A program made the position numbers and the translations under genes. A stretch of DNA of 64,000 nt from positions 1,929,501 to 1,993,500 of the forward strand of contig CP114498.1 of NCBI GenBank assembly GCA_027186245.1, read 5' to 3'. Source of the stretch: Coriaria nepalensis. Lineage: Eukaryota; Streptophyta; Magnoliopsida; Cucurbitales; Coriariaceae. Positions 37,827 to 49,796 of this stretch are shown piece after piece; the stretch's first letter is position 1; the number at the start of each line of letters is the position of its first letter. The notes beneath the pieces are model-generated. The model was not told where the DNA came from and did not search any database. It saw nothing but the letters and a program-made list of their open reading frames with translations.

Positions 37827-38484
37827 TTTTGAAGTTTTAACCAAAATACCATTATAACCCAGAAATGTCCATTCTATGTACTCCTCCAATGCATTATTAT
37901 ATAGCCTTACTTGAATTGTGTTCGTATAATTCCAAATTGTTATTTGATTGTTCTGATTAAGCTAATGTGTAAAAAGAATTCTCAATTCTGTTCTTGCAAT
38001 TTGATTGACTATTTATTTCAGCATTAAGAACTCTCAATCTTACACTAGTGGTTTCTTCATCCATCTTCAAAGAGTAGGCTTTAAAAGATCGACACGGATA
38101 CTATTATCTTTCATTCCAATTGTCATAAACAATTCGTTAAATTGGAAAAGCCGTTGATGCATAATCTTGATTGCAGCAAAAAGATGAACAATGACTATAC
38201 CTTAAAAGCAAAACAATCCAGGGTTCTTCATTTATTTCACATTTTATGAGAATACATCACATTCCAGAAAAATTTAGACCATAGATGTGAGCCATCATTC
38301 AATCTCAATAGCAAAATGAACCTAAAATGATAATATAAGCAAACAAGAGCTATAAAGCAACTCTATAACAGCTCAAGATTGTTGGACACTGAGTTTTGAT
38401 CACTGGACTTTAGTTCTCAATGCAGAATTTACATAATTCAAATTCACCGTGACATCTCGACCTGGTCTTGTTCAAAAACTCAGA
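37827..38484. other. region between convergent Yippee-like and ATE genes
   Basis: No coding exon; it should hold both 3' UTRs. Confidence 0.65.
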
Positions 38485-41289
38485 TCAGCCAAGTGAATAA
38501 ACCATCCTTTCTGAAAGCTCTACGCCCACAACTCTCTGGTATCTATGCAACTGATTTTCCAAGTAGATGCTTTTTGTGGGACCCAAAGCTTGCCGTAGAT
38601 CCTTCAAAATTTGAGAGAAGAAAAACAACAAACAAGGCATAAGAATGAATTAAACAATTCAATGACAATTTAGAGACTTTTATATACTTAATCTTCCAAT
38701 CAAACATAATATTTCTTGCAAGTGCATCAAAGATATGAGTTTGATTGAAGCTGCAGAAACAGTGGAAGCTGGATTCGCAAATAAAAAGAGCTCATTAACT
38801 ATTTAGAATAAATATTAATGGTTTCCACTTAATTTTGGGCCGTAGAATCAGTGAAAAGTGACATTTCTATGTGCTTACATTAAAGTTAGAAACATACACT
38901 GTATCTCACTCGAGACCCCTTTGAGCCAATTAAAATATTACTAACATCTCCGCCACCCATTTCAGAGGATGCCAGACCATTGGTTTCAGGGCTGGAATCA
39001 TCATCAGAGCTCTCATCAAGGGGCCATGCTTCCTGGCAAGTCTCAATATCTTGCATTTCCGATACACTTTCTAAACCATCAAGGGGCCATGCTTCCTCCT
39101 TTTGTAAGGTAGGAAAATCGGATAAGACAACATACGGCCTTTTATCAAGCAAATGCTTTGCAATCTCAAATGGAACCCACCTGGAGAAATTTTAAGACTC
39201 AAATCTTAGAAACTAAAAATCTCAATTTATTGGAAAGAAGAGACACTTACTCGTAACGAAGCGGACAGAGAAGCTCAGATGGGTTATATGATGCTTTATA
39301 TCTCATCTTCCTGCAGGAATGAATGTAATAGCCAAGATAATAATATTGAAGGCTAGCACAATGGGCTTGATTCTCTTTTACCCAGTCTATTTCTTGCAGG
39401 GCTGAATACTTCCCTAATGACAGAAAGGCAAAGTCTGGATCCCAGAATAAATATTTACTTGATAAACATTTTGGAAGGATATCTACAACACCAACTGCTA
39501 CCAGCTTTCCATCAATCACATACTGCTGATGAAAAGAGCCAAATCCACAAGGGGGAACTGTGCTATCGCCAGTTGGTGGAACAAATATTATAGGAGTATC
39601 AACAAGAAACCTTCTATATGAGCTCTCAGTCACATGATCTGGCGCATCATTATGCACTTTAATCTGATACCGTCTATATAAGGCATATTCTTCTGGGTCG
39701 AAACTGGACCTTTTCATGCGTATCTCAAGTCTCCTCTTTTTCTGAGGGCATCCAGGATTTATGTCCATGCCGGACCTTTTACTTCCAGACTCTATAATGG
39801 ATTCTTTAGAGATGGAGATTGAAACATCATCGGGTGAGGAAGGTTGTTTTTGGGAAGAGTAAAAATTAATGTGCCCATTGCAAGCCCTGATTGAAAACTG
39901 AGAAATTCCTTCCACTTGGTTTAATGAAATCACCAACTTTTCTGCAATGAGCTTGGGAGATATCCCACTTTCATCAACAGTATGCAACGATTTTGACTTA
40001 TTAACATCCTTTCCCCCTGATTTTTCCCTCCTTAGTGTCGAAAATATTTGGAATGCGATATTACTCGTGTATTGGAGATCTTCTAGATCTTCAAGTAGAA
40101 TTTTCTTTTTAGCTTGGGAGACCCTTTTGACAGAAGGTTTTGGATATTGTAAATCATTAGGAAAATCTTCAATCTTAATGCATATTTGCACGGCGTGGTT
40201 GATTTGTTCTGACAAATGCTGCAGAAATTGTTCTTCCTCATCCATAAAATCATCTTTTGTAGCCAATGAAACCTTTTGAACTGAGCTAGTAGCTTTGTTA
40301 CGGGTACGGTTATTTACATCCTTTAGAACATTTGGATCCACTATTTTTTGCTCACTTGTTCTATGCTCCAAGGTACCATCTAAAAACCTAAGATATATAC
40401 CAATGTCAGTGCAAGTATGGAACAGCATCTACCAAATGAGAGTATGTTACAAGTGGAAATCAGACTATGCATTAAATTTCAAACCCTTGGTATCTCAAAA
40501 AAAAAAAAAAAAGTCAACAAAGGATTCTATTAAGCATACCTCTGCATTTTTCTAGAAACCCGAAGTTGCTCTTTGGATGGAACGAAGTCTCTTGATAGGA
40601 GGCGTATGGTATAAGAAGGGCAGCATGTCCTTTCCATCTCAGGTTTGTAGAGAAAAGAACCAGATCTTCTCCAGCCACGATCAAGAAGATCTGCAAAACA
40701 CGCCATTTTGACATTTATGAAAATCATTATGATTAAATCAAAGATTTAAAAAAAACAAAAAAAACAACTAGTGGGAACCTTGATAGTCGTCTGCTGTAAT
40801 GCTATATGCCCATAAACCTGCAAAGAGAAAATCAGAAAGATACAGAAACAAATTTCATATGTACATAATTTCCAGGCTCTATATGAACAACATACAGATA
40901 GAAAAAAACTTATTGATGGTTATCAAATTCCCACCTGAATGTTACAAATTTTCTAAAACAAATGAAATTTTCATTAATACAGATCAGAAATCCAAAAATG
41001 ACAAAATTGAACCATAAGAAAGGAAGAAAGAACAAAACAAGTGAACAATAAGATCAGTATCTAAGGACCAAGAATAGGACATGGCGACTAGCAACAAAAT
41101 ATTTGAAGAAGAAAAAAGAAATATGAGGGGAAAAATAATCTGACCATGAGAAATGCTGGTGCGAGAGCCGGATCTACAATAGCCACAAGTGGACTTACGC
41201 CTCCCCCAATCGACGACCACGCTCTCTCCTCTCTCTCTCCTGTCGCTGCTGCTGCTGCTTGCTTCGCTCCTCTTCATCTTCCCCGCCAT
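38485..41289 (-). CDS. ATE1: arginyl-tRNA-protein transferase (ATE)
   Basis: Six exons in phase encode about 623 residues: 41289-41145, 40817-40779, 40690-40540, 40387-39251, 39180-38898, 38601-38485. The N-terminal ATE domain carries the conserved Cys pair (RKSTCGYCRSG) and SYTIRLLSRDFVPSKEQLRV. The C-terminal ATE domain has VKRSSFDPEEYALYRRYQIK-type sequence, PCGFGSFHQQYVIDGKLVAV, then YYYLGYYIHSCRKMRYKASY and LLDKRPYVVLSD. The enzyme attaches Arg from Arg-tRNA to N-terminal Asp, Glu or oxidised Cys, marking proteins for the Arg/N-degron pathway. In plants this controls group VII ERF turnover, senescence and seed responses. Length is close to Arabidopsis ATE1 (632). TGGGCC elements upstream fit its promoter. 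The acidic C-terminal insert carries a partial 21-residue duplication (AWPLDGLES and AWPLDESSD). Confidence 0.93.
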
Positions 41290-41484
41290 TTCCGATTACC
41301 GCCTAATCTATCAGCTCTCTGATTGAGAACTCACCGAGCTAGATGAAGGCGAAGGATGATGGGGGTCTGGCGCTCTGCTTCCTCCTGCGACGTCGTATCG
41401 GAAACACTTAATTTGTTTATTTATTTATCTTCTTTGGAGGAAAAAAAGATAACAACTTGAGTCTTGAGTCTCGACTTTAAAAGT

Positions 41485-41547
41485 TGGGCCCCGTATAGTC
41501 CAATTAAGTTGTTAATAAGACCCAATTAATTTTGGGCCTAATGGGCC
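41485..41547 (-). promoter_or_regulatory. TGGGCC cluster upstream of ATE
   Basis: TGGGCC occurs at 41485-41490, 41533-41538 and 41542-41547, about 200-260 bp upstream of the ATE start codon. These are candidate site II/TCP-type elements. Confidence 0.5.
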
Positions 41548-42863
41548 ATAATTCATCAGAGATGTCTAATTAATTTCTTCCTTAAAAATTGCTTTTAATA
41601 CTCTTTGGGAGAATGGATCCAACTCCACGTGTAACATCTATTGGTAAGCCAGATCAATAATAAATAGACACCTGTAAAGTGAGTCAGAAACAATTACAAA
41701 TGTAATTTACAAATTTGCCCTTATTTTCTCACCCAAAACTCACGTCTTCCCGCGCTCAATTTGTTAGGGATTTTTCTTCAGTCGTGAAAATGGAAATTTT
41801 TTCTGAGTCGAAGCTTTGAATGCTGCTCGAAGATTTCAACCTCAGGTAAATATCAAAAATTCCGTAGAATTTTCTCCGTTTTGAATGCTGCTCCGTTTGA
41901 TGCTTCTCAGTCGAAGCTCTGAAGCGACAAAACGGAAATCTTCAGTCGAAGCTTTTCATTTACTAGCCAATAAAATGGATTTTTTTTTTTTAATTTTCTA
42001 ATTTCTCACGGTGGGAAGAGTCGTCGATATTTTCTAAGCTTTTGATCAAATGTTGAAAATTTCTTTTAACTCTCTGTTGATCCAGAGGATGATGGTCAGC
42101 TTCATTTTTTCTTTAATTTTTTATTTTATTTTATTTTATTTTTGGCAAATCGAATCTAAACTTGTTTCTGAAAACTACTTATTTAAACCTTCAGGATGCT
42201 ATGGATGATAGTGTATATTACCCCTGGGTTTCATCCTCTTATCTCAAGTAGTGCTGCTACCTTTTCTCTCTGTTCCCGTTTCTGGGATGTAATCCAAAAC
42301 ACGAGGGAAGGGGTGTTTTAAGCAAGAAATTTTGTAATTAAAAAAAAAAAACCATAGGGCAAGTATTTCTATGCTTGACTAAATGTGTCTTGATAGTTTT
42401 TTGATTTTTCTACCTGATTAATAAGCAATTAAGAAAGGTCATATTCCTTAATGATTGAGAATAAGTCTAACAAAATTGTTTATTCTGCATGAGTGAAATT
42501 GTATATAACATTACTTATTTGGTTGCCACCTGAGTAAAAAAGTAATCTTAAGGGTGCTCTTTAATTTCACTTTCATATTTTAGCAACTGTCCCTCTTTCA
42601 GTTTTCTTCTGTCTTACTTTTACCCTTTTCAAATTTACCCTTTTTTGGTAACTAATTGTTCATTTTTTATGCAGTTCAATATAAGTAAGTGTAAAGGCAA
42701 AAGAGGGAACGACACCTAAATCAAACATCCAATATCTTATTAAATTCAGATACGTATCACTAACTTTATCCTTAATTTTCTTCGATATTTTTATCAGCTT
42801 GTATGTTCAAATTGAAAGTATTTTATTCAAATAGAATTTTCATGACTAATCTAGGCTACTATT
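41548..42863. other. spacer between ATE and the FAR1-type relic
   Basis: No coding exon. A short phrase (GTCGAAGCT) recurs at about 41808, 41912 and 41945, suggesting local small-scale duplication. It may include the untranslated leader of the relic downstream. Confidence 0.5.
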
Positions 42864-43960
42864 ATGGATATATCAAGTTGTACTAAAACGATGGCTGATA
42901 ATAGCAAAAGTAATGAATTCGTTTACTTGGTTGAACAAGATGAAGATATCAAAATGGAGATGAGTGTAAATTCTGAAAAAGAAGCATATAATCTATACAA
43001 TAGACATGCATTGAGAAAATGGTTGAACATAAGAAAATGTACCTTCAGACAATCTAATGAAGGGGTCATTAAGCAAAGAGAGATTTTATGTTTAAAACAA
43101 GGTTTTAAAGATTTTTCTGATCCATGTAAGGTGACGAAGAAAAATTACCTAGATACAAGAACGGGGTGTTCGGCAAAAATTCGATTTAACTTACAAGATG
43201 GTGTTTAGAGTGTATATTTTTTTTTAATGACATACATAATCATGAATTTTGCTAGTCTGGAACAAGTTTGTAATCTAAGATCGGAAAGAAAGATATTGGA
43301 AACTCAAGGACATGCAACAAAAACAATGGTTAGTGTTGGAATCAAGCCTACTCAATCATTTCAGTGTGTTCAAAAGAAATTGGTGGAGCTAATAATGTTG
43401 GATTTTTCAGTCGTGATTGTTACAACTTCTTGAGGACAACAGGGAAATGATTGAAGCTGGAGATGGACAAACAGTTTATAATCATTTTAGAACGATGCAA
43501 TATGATGATCCTATATTTTTCTATTCGGTGCAGGTAGACAAGATACTAGAATGACTATTTTTTTTTTTTTTCTTTCAGGTGGGCTGGGAAGTCGAAATTG
43601 GATTATGATTGCTTTGGTGATGTTATTATGTTTGATACCACTTATCGAACAAATAGATATAATTTAGTTTCTGCACCATTTGTTGGGATTAATCATCACT
43701 GGAAGAACACAATTTTTTGGTTGTGCGTTTTTAATTGATGAAATTACTGAATCTTTTAAATGGTTGTTTCAAACTTTTTTGACATCGATGGGAGGTAGAC
43801 AACCAAAAAATATCTTCACTGACCAAGATCAAGCCATGGAAAATGCTATTAAGGAAGTGTTTCCAAAGTCCTGTCAACGACTTTGTTTGTGGCATATTAG
43901 TAAAAATGCTAGGCAACATCTTTCAAATAAACCCTTCATATTCATGGTATCTTACAAATT
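42864..43960 (+). pseudogene. FAR1/FHY3-related (FRS-type) transposase-derived gene, broken
   Basis: The first frame (42864-43208) carries the FAR1 DNA-binding region: NSEKEAYNLYNRHALRKW, then KCTFRQSNEGVIKQREILCL and TRTGCSAKIRFNLQDGV. Sequence then passes through several frames: LRSERKILETQGHATKTMVS, then KSKLDYDCFGDVIMFDTTYR and NRYNLVSAPFVGINHHW, then FGCAFLIDEITESFKWLFQT, NIFTDQDQAMENAIKEVFPK and CQRLCLWHISKNA. These are the MULE-transposase core of FAR1-RELATED SEQUENCE proteins. Stops and frameshifts (one near a T-run at about 43711) separate the pieces. The C-terminal SWIM zinc finger is missing after about 43950. It could be a decayed FRS gene or a FAR1-type Mutator-like element. Confidence 0.87.
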
Positions 43961-44185
43961 AGGGTAAATTAGAAAAAATCTCGAATTGTTAAGTATTATA
44001 ACTTGAACGATCCAGAACAACAAGGTTGGACTCTTTTTAGAGCTTGATCAAGTGTAGATCACAATCAAATAATCCCTTGTAATCTACCCTAATTAGATTT
44101 AAGTCTGTTATTATATAATCTCTTGTACTCACTGGTAGTGTTTGAGGCTACAAATCCTAAGACAATTTACTTGAAGTATCAGATC
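43961..44185. other. unassigned spacer
   Basis: No coding exon or repeat recognised. Confidence 0.5.
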
Positions 44186-44189
44186 CAGT

Positions 44190-45130
44190 AATACTTCTTG
44201 CATAGTACTCCATTCAGAGAAGGAAAACTCGAAACAAAATGCTGGTTAGCCTTCCTTGACGCTCATATCTTGGTTTATTACACACAACAGTTCCCACCTC
44301 GACTTTCAAGTGAGAAAATTTATCAACTTCAATTGACACGGAATATGAAAGTGCTCGCTCGTTCTTTACGACACCCTGTTTCATTTGTAGCTTTTTTCTA
44401 ACTTCATCCAATATGTCACATCAATATAAATTCAATATTATACTAAAAATTCAGTTTCAAGATCTTATTTTTCAACGGCTAAAGCTGATTAAGCTAATTA
44501 TTAGCATCAAAAGATTGAAAATCTGCAAAATTACTCATAAGTGCTAGCAAATTGCAAGAGGTTTGTACCTGATTGTCCACGATATACATACAAGGAAATC
44601 AAATCCTCCCATTGAAGACTCTCCATCTGCTCCTACATCAAAGCAAGAGATTTTTTCTAGAAACTTCATTTTTAAGAACCCATAGAGAAAGAAACAAATA
44701 ATCGACTATAACAAACTTCCATATATGTATATTATCCGTTCACTTCTCATGTTTACTAAGAAGTTGCGAAAGAACAGTTTGAAATTCGGATTATGGCCCA
44801 TTCTTACTTGACCAACATCAAATGCTTGGGCGGAGGTCGAGCTACTGCAGCCATGGCGGCAGTAAATCCATATGTCTGTAAGTTTGTAGAGACAGAGGAA
44901 AGATTTCCAGAGAAAATGTAAGGGATTTTAGAAGAAAAAAAATGAAAAAAAAAATGAAGAAAAGAGAACATAAATATAGAGATTTGTCTCCAAGATTTTT
45001 ACCTGTATAAAAACTAGGGTTTTAATGGCGTCAAATAAAACAAGAGATAAAGAGGAAGACCAAAATTTTGGTTCAGGAAATATTTGAGCGGGTATAGAGA
45101 GGGAGAGAGGGAGAGAGAAGCAGATTTGGT
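44190..45130 (-). pseudogene. unidentified minus-strand gene fragments
   Basis: Several gene-like scraps lie on the minus strand. Near 45130 is a CT-rich leader-like segment. Near 44870 is an ATG-containing piece (AAVARPPPKHLMLVK), followed by a good 5' splice site. Near 44636 is EQMESLQWEDLISLYVYRG, flanked by acceptor- and donor-like sites. Near 44411 is DEVRKKLQMKQ followed by NERALSYSVS, which faintly resembles the IQ67-domain (IQD) family. I could not join them in one phase and do not recognise the first pieces. They may be one decayed gene or several captured fragments. Confidence 0.3.
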
Positions 45131-46456
45131 TTTGAGAAAAAACACGGGAAAAATAGGAAATTAGAAAAGATACATGTTTTATTTAAGTTTGAATTTGATT
45201 TAATGCTGTCTTTCTTCTATTCGTGGGTCTCTCCACGTGGGCTGATGACATGGAATTCCTGATTCATAGGATCCGTTTTCACTCTTTACCCAAGGGAATA
45301 AGAATAAAAATAATAAATATATTAGGTCTGTTTGTTTGTATAGAAAATGAAAATAGGAATAAAAAAAAAAGAAAGAAAAAGAATAGATTAAATTATAATA
45401 TTTTAATATTATTGTAAAATTTAAAATTATATAAAAAAATATATGTAAATGAATTATTAGAGTGATTAATATCAAAGATATATATTTTGATGATAATAAA
45501 AAATATAATAGTAATGATTTATTTATTTATTCTCATTTCATAAATTTTTGAATCAAACGATGAAATTGAATAAAAAATTATTTCATTCATATCAAAAAAT
45601 CAAACCAAACGAGCTATTTTAGTTATGTTTGGTTTGATTTTTTTTAGTGAGAATTAAAAAAAAAAAAATCTTTTTATTTTTAAATCCAAAAAATAATAAA
45701 TTAAAAATAATTTTTGAATTTTTTCTTATATAAAAAATTATTATTTTATTTTCATCAAAATAAATATCTTTTATGAAAATTGATCCAAAATATATATATA
45801 TATATATTTATTTATAACACTTATTTTATATATTTTAATTATAATTTTTAAACAAGTTTTTACCTGACATTTTTACCCTTTTTGGTGTAATAAAAAAAAT
45901 TATCATTTTTATTCTCACTTATTTTCATTCATATTTTTCTTTTAATTCTTATAGAAAATCAAACAAACGTGTTATTTAAGTATTAACAGAATATGAATAT
46001 CATTTGACCAAATTGATAAAAAGAAATAACTAAATAAAATAAAATAATGCATCCGCTTAAAAACACATCAGAGTCTGAAACAGGAATGAGGTGTCAATTA
46101 AAGGGAGGCCTTACAATAGATCGAAAATGATATAAATTCTTGTAATAAGTTTTCGTGTTGTTTGAAAGCTAAGTCTGTTTTTTGGCTGTTTGTTTCCCGA
46201 GAATCCTAACATTATTCTTTTCTTATTTTATTTTATTCCCTAGAATTCTACCTCTTTTGTTCGAGCAGAAGACAAGCATATATTTGCGCCGACTGATTGA
46301 TCGAGAAATTTTAATGAATAATATAATACATCAAACAAAACAGTACTATGTGCTTTACACGTTTTTTGGACAACCAGACAAACTAATAACTGTATTGATA
46401 TTGATTGACCTTACATTCGATGGATTTTGTCCTAATTAATTTAAATATAATTAATA

Positions 46457-46502
<46 letters not shown>

Positions 46503-47144
46503 GAGGAAAAACTGAAAAGCGAGTGAATTATATGACACAGCGACGCTCCCTCCAATTTTCTCATTTCTCGTACACATAAACGTGGTCGTTTTTTGAATAG
46601 ATGATATCACTGTTTCGTCTTCGCATCTTCACTCAGAAACTTGGTTCTGCAAAAAGCTTACTATGGTTTCTTCAAGCTATTGCTCCTTCTTCTTAAGCTT
46701 TCTTCACTCTTAGAATTTGACTTCGTTCTGCAGCGACAATGCCAGATTCTTTCATTTGAAGATACTCTCTCTCCTCTCTCTCTCTCTCTGTCTTTCTGTT
46801 TCAAGGTTGTTTAAATTTTCAAGCTTTTGTGCAACTTTGCGGGGTTAGAGAAAAAGCGGATTCCATTCGAAGGAGGACGAATTGAGAATCATTCTCTGCT
46901 ATTCTGCTTCTGGGTTTCTGAAGCTATCGAGCTCGATTTCGGATCTGTCCATTTTCGTAGTTAGTTTCAGAAGCTTCGATGCGACAAGGCTTTCGATTGA
47001 AGAATTGTGCTTGATAGGATTATAAACGGTCGGTAGTAAGCTAGTTAGTTTTCTGGTTGGATTGTTGTTATGGCGTTTTTTCTAGTCGATCCATGATAAT
47101 TGAAATTGTTAACGCCTATTTTCGGATACTTTGGCTTTAGAGAG
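45131..47144. other. gene-free AT-rich region upstream of the BPP-type gene
   Basis: No coding exon. A (AAT)n microsatellite lies at about 46458-46500. The stretch from about 46700 to 47144 contains CT-rich and T-rich sequence and is probably the promoter and leader of the gene starting at 47145. Confidence 0.6.
46458..46500. repeat. (AAT)n microsatellite
   Basis: About fourteen AAT units. Confidence 0.95.
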
Positions 47145-49240
47145 ATGAATCCGAGTTTCAGGGCTCAAGAGCCTCAAATGCAGGCTTCTCTGAAGCACAA
47201 GAGGCAAATTGGAGGTCTGAGAGTTTCGATTATTAGGGATAAGGATGAGGAGCTCGCATTGTTCTTAGACATGAGAAAACGCGAGAAGGAACGCGACGAT
47301 CTTCTCCTTGATAGCTCAGATGAGTTCGATGCGTCATTAGGTATCAGATTTTTTGTTCATATTTTTTCCCAAGTTCTTAGCTTTTGACTTTCTGTAAGAC
47401 CAACCATCTCTTTTTCTTCTTGGGATGAAAGATATGAAATGTGATGAATGAGATTTTGCAGGAACGAAGTATGGGACTTCTCCCATATTCAACATATCAC
47501 CATTGCCGGCTCCTGCACATAAGATTGGTCCAGATGAACTCCTTGATTGTGAAAATTATAAGAATGACTATGATTGGTAATCTTCTCCATCTATGCTATA
47601 TTTCTATGAGCTTCAAGAAAGTAATAATATCGTACAATGAAATAGTTTCATCTTCTGTTTTCAGGCTATTAACTCCTCCTGGTACACCTCTTTTTCCTTC
47701 TTTGGAGATGGAGTCACAGAAAACCTTAATAAGTCAGCTTGTCAGTCCGGAATCTCGACCCACCTTGCTGATATCTAGAGTAAGCTCTTTCTTGTGCATG
47801 GTTTTGTTCGCATTGATTATCGTCATCTATTATAATAATTATTATTTGTTTCTGGCTGCAAGTTATATTGAAATGCATAGATTTATATCCTTTAAGTTGC
47901 TTCAAGAAGTTTGGATGCTAAGTCATTATATCATATATGTTCATTACAGCTAGCCAACCCGCTGCCAGAGCAAACAGCTAGGAACAACTTATCCTCTAAG
48001 CAACCAGTGTTGGATTCTTCGAGTGCTGGGACCCACAAGCTCTCATCATCGTTTGGTCCAGGATCAAGACGATCCATATCAACTGGACGACCCTCTTTGA
48101 CCACAGCATCTAAATCTTCAAGATCCTCTACGCCTACTTCTCGAACGAGTATACCTTCAAGTAAGTCAATTCTTCCTTCTACCAATTCCTCATTCTCTGC
48201 AACAAAGTCCTCAGTTGCATCACCTAAGCCCTCAGCTGCCGCTAGATCCTCCTCACCTAATCCTAGATCAACAGTTAGATCTTCAACACCAACTTCTCGC
48301 CATGCTGTACCTCCACCTAAGCCCACATCCAGGGCATCAACACCAACCCGTAGATCAACCACACCATTAAGGGCTCCTCTAGTTTCCAAGCTGCCTTCCA
48401 CTTCATCAAGAAATGCAGTTCCATCACGCGGTTCCTCCCCCACGGTGAAATCCAGGCCATTGAAAACTTCAGAGATGCACCGTGTCTCTCCCGAGGCTCC
48501 CACTATTATAAAGACATCTCTACCCAGAAGACCAGTTTCTGCAACTAGGGGTCGGCCTGGACCACCTAATTCCAGATCCTCCTCAATGGAACGCATTTCT
48601 GATGGAAGAGCAAGAAAACAGTCTTGCTCTCCTTCTAGAGGAAGAATTCCTAACGGCATTATCCATCCTAGTGGGACCTCTGTTCCTGCAAGGAATCGTG
48701 GGAATTCAAAAGTTGGTGAAAACTTGAGCCCTGTTTTAATGGGGACGAAAATGGTTGAAAGGGTAGTAAACATGCGAAAACTGGCTCCACCAAAGCAATA
48801 TGAGAAACCTTCTCCTAATATTAATAATATGTCTGGGAAGTCATCTTCTTCACCAGATAGCTTGGGCTTTGGTAGAACACTGTCCAATAAATCTCTTGAT
48901 ATGGCAATTAGACATATGGTAAACACTTCTTTCTCTTGATGTGGCAATTTATTCAACTTTCTATCAAAATACAACTTCAATGTCATTTTTTATATTGACC
49001 CAGAAAATTTTTCTGGAGCAGGATATAAGGCGAAGCATGCCAGGTAATATACGACCACTGATGACAAACATTCCAGCATCATCGATGAATATTGTGAGAT
49101 CAGGGTCCATACGAGGCAGAACAGTTAGTATTTCAGATTCCCCTCTTTCCACAAGTAGCAATGCTAGTTCTGAAGTTAGTGCACTCTGTTTGGATGCAAT
49201 TGAAGTAGGAGATGAAATTAACAGTGAGAGAGGTGGCTAA
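47145..49240 (+). CDS. basic proline/serine-rich protein (BPP-type, microtubule-associated)
   Basis: Five exons (47145-47340, 47462-47576, 47665-47779, 47950-48918, 49022-49240) join in phase to 537 residues. The N-terminus (MNPSFRAQEPQMQASLKHKR, ELALFLDMRKREKERDDLLL) precedes a conserved WLLTPPGTPLFPSLEME motif. The long fourth exon is a basic, Ser/Pro/Thr/Arg-rich low-complexity region with repeated S-R-x-S-T-P-T-S-R phrases. A conserved end follows (SPDSLGFGRTLSNKSLDMAI, DIRRSMPGNIRPL). This is the plant family that includes Arabidopsis BPP1 (At2g40070) and At3g09000; BPP proteins are reported to bind microtubules and act in anisotropic cell growth. The large basic disordered region suits binding to the acidic tubulin surface; that link is inference here. 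The minus strand of exon 4 is open for 351 codons but is a composition artefact. Confidence 0.88.
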
Positions 49241-49796
49241 TCTAATCCCCTTCCAATCTGCGTTGCTACCATATAATCTGCATTTGAAATCTTCCCTTCA
49301 TGTAGTAAGAAGACGGAAAATATATACGGATAACTGACTAGAAACGTAGCTCTAGGATTACCGTAAAGATTTTTAGAATTATTAAATCTTATCATTTGTT
49401 AGGTCATTTTAAGGATCCAACGGGAGGAGCCTTTTAAATTATTAATAATTATATTTATACTTTTATTTTAATTATGTTAATTAAACAATTTATCGTAGAA
49501 GAATTTAATAAGATATTTTATTTAATATAAATTTTATAATATATAGTATTAAATATAAATTTAATTAGAGTTAGTGAGATTTTAATTATATTATATATAT
49601 AAAGAATTTTATAGAGGTTTTGGTCCCTTGAGACTAATCACTTCATTCTCTCTTTAATTCTCATTTTTAAGTGAGACTTATTAAGAGAGATAAATTAGTC
49701 TATATAAGACCTTATACTCATCTCTAAGTAACGCTATAAATTCAAGTATTTCATTCTTATTTTTGTATTATGAAATCTTAATTTTTTATGGGGAGT
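49241..49796. other. BPP 3' flank
   Basis: AT-rich, no coding exon. Confidence 0.6.

Noticed and set aside
47931..48986. 351-codon open frame antisense to the BPP-type gene
   Set aside because: It mirrors the Ser/Pro/Thr/Arg-rich low-complexity exon, has no family resemblance, and runs across the intron after 48918.
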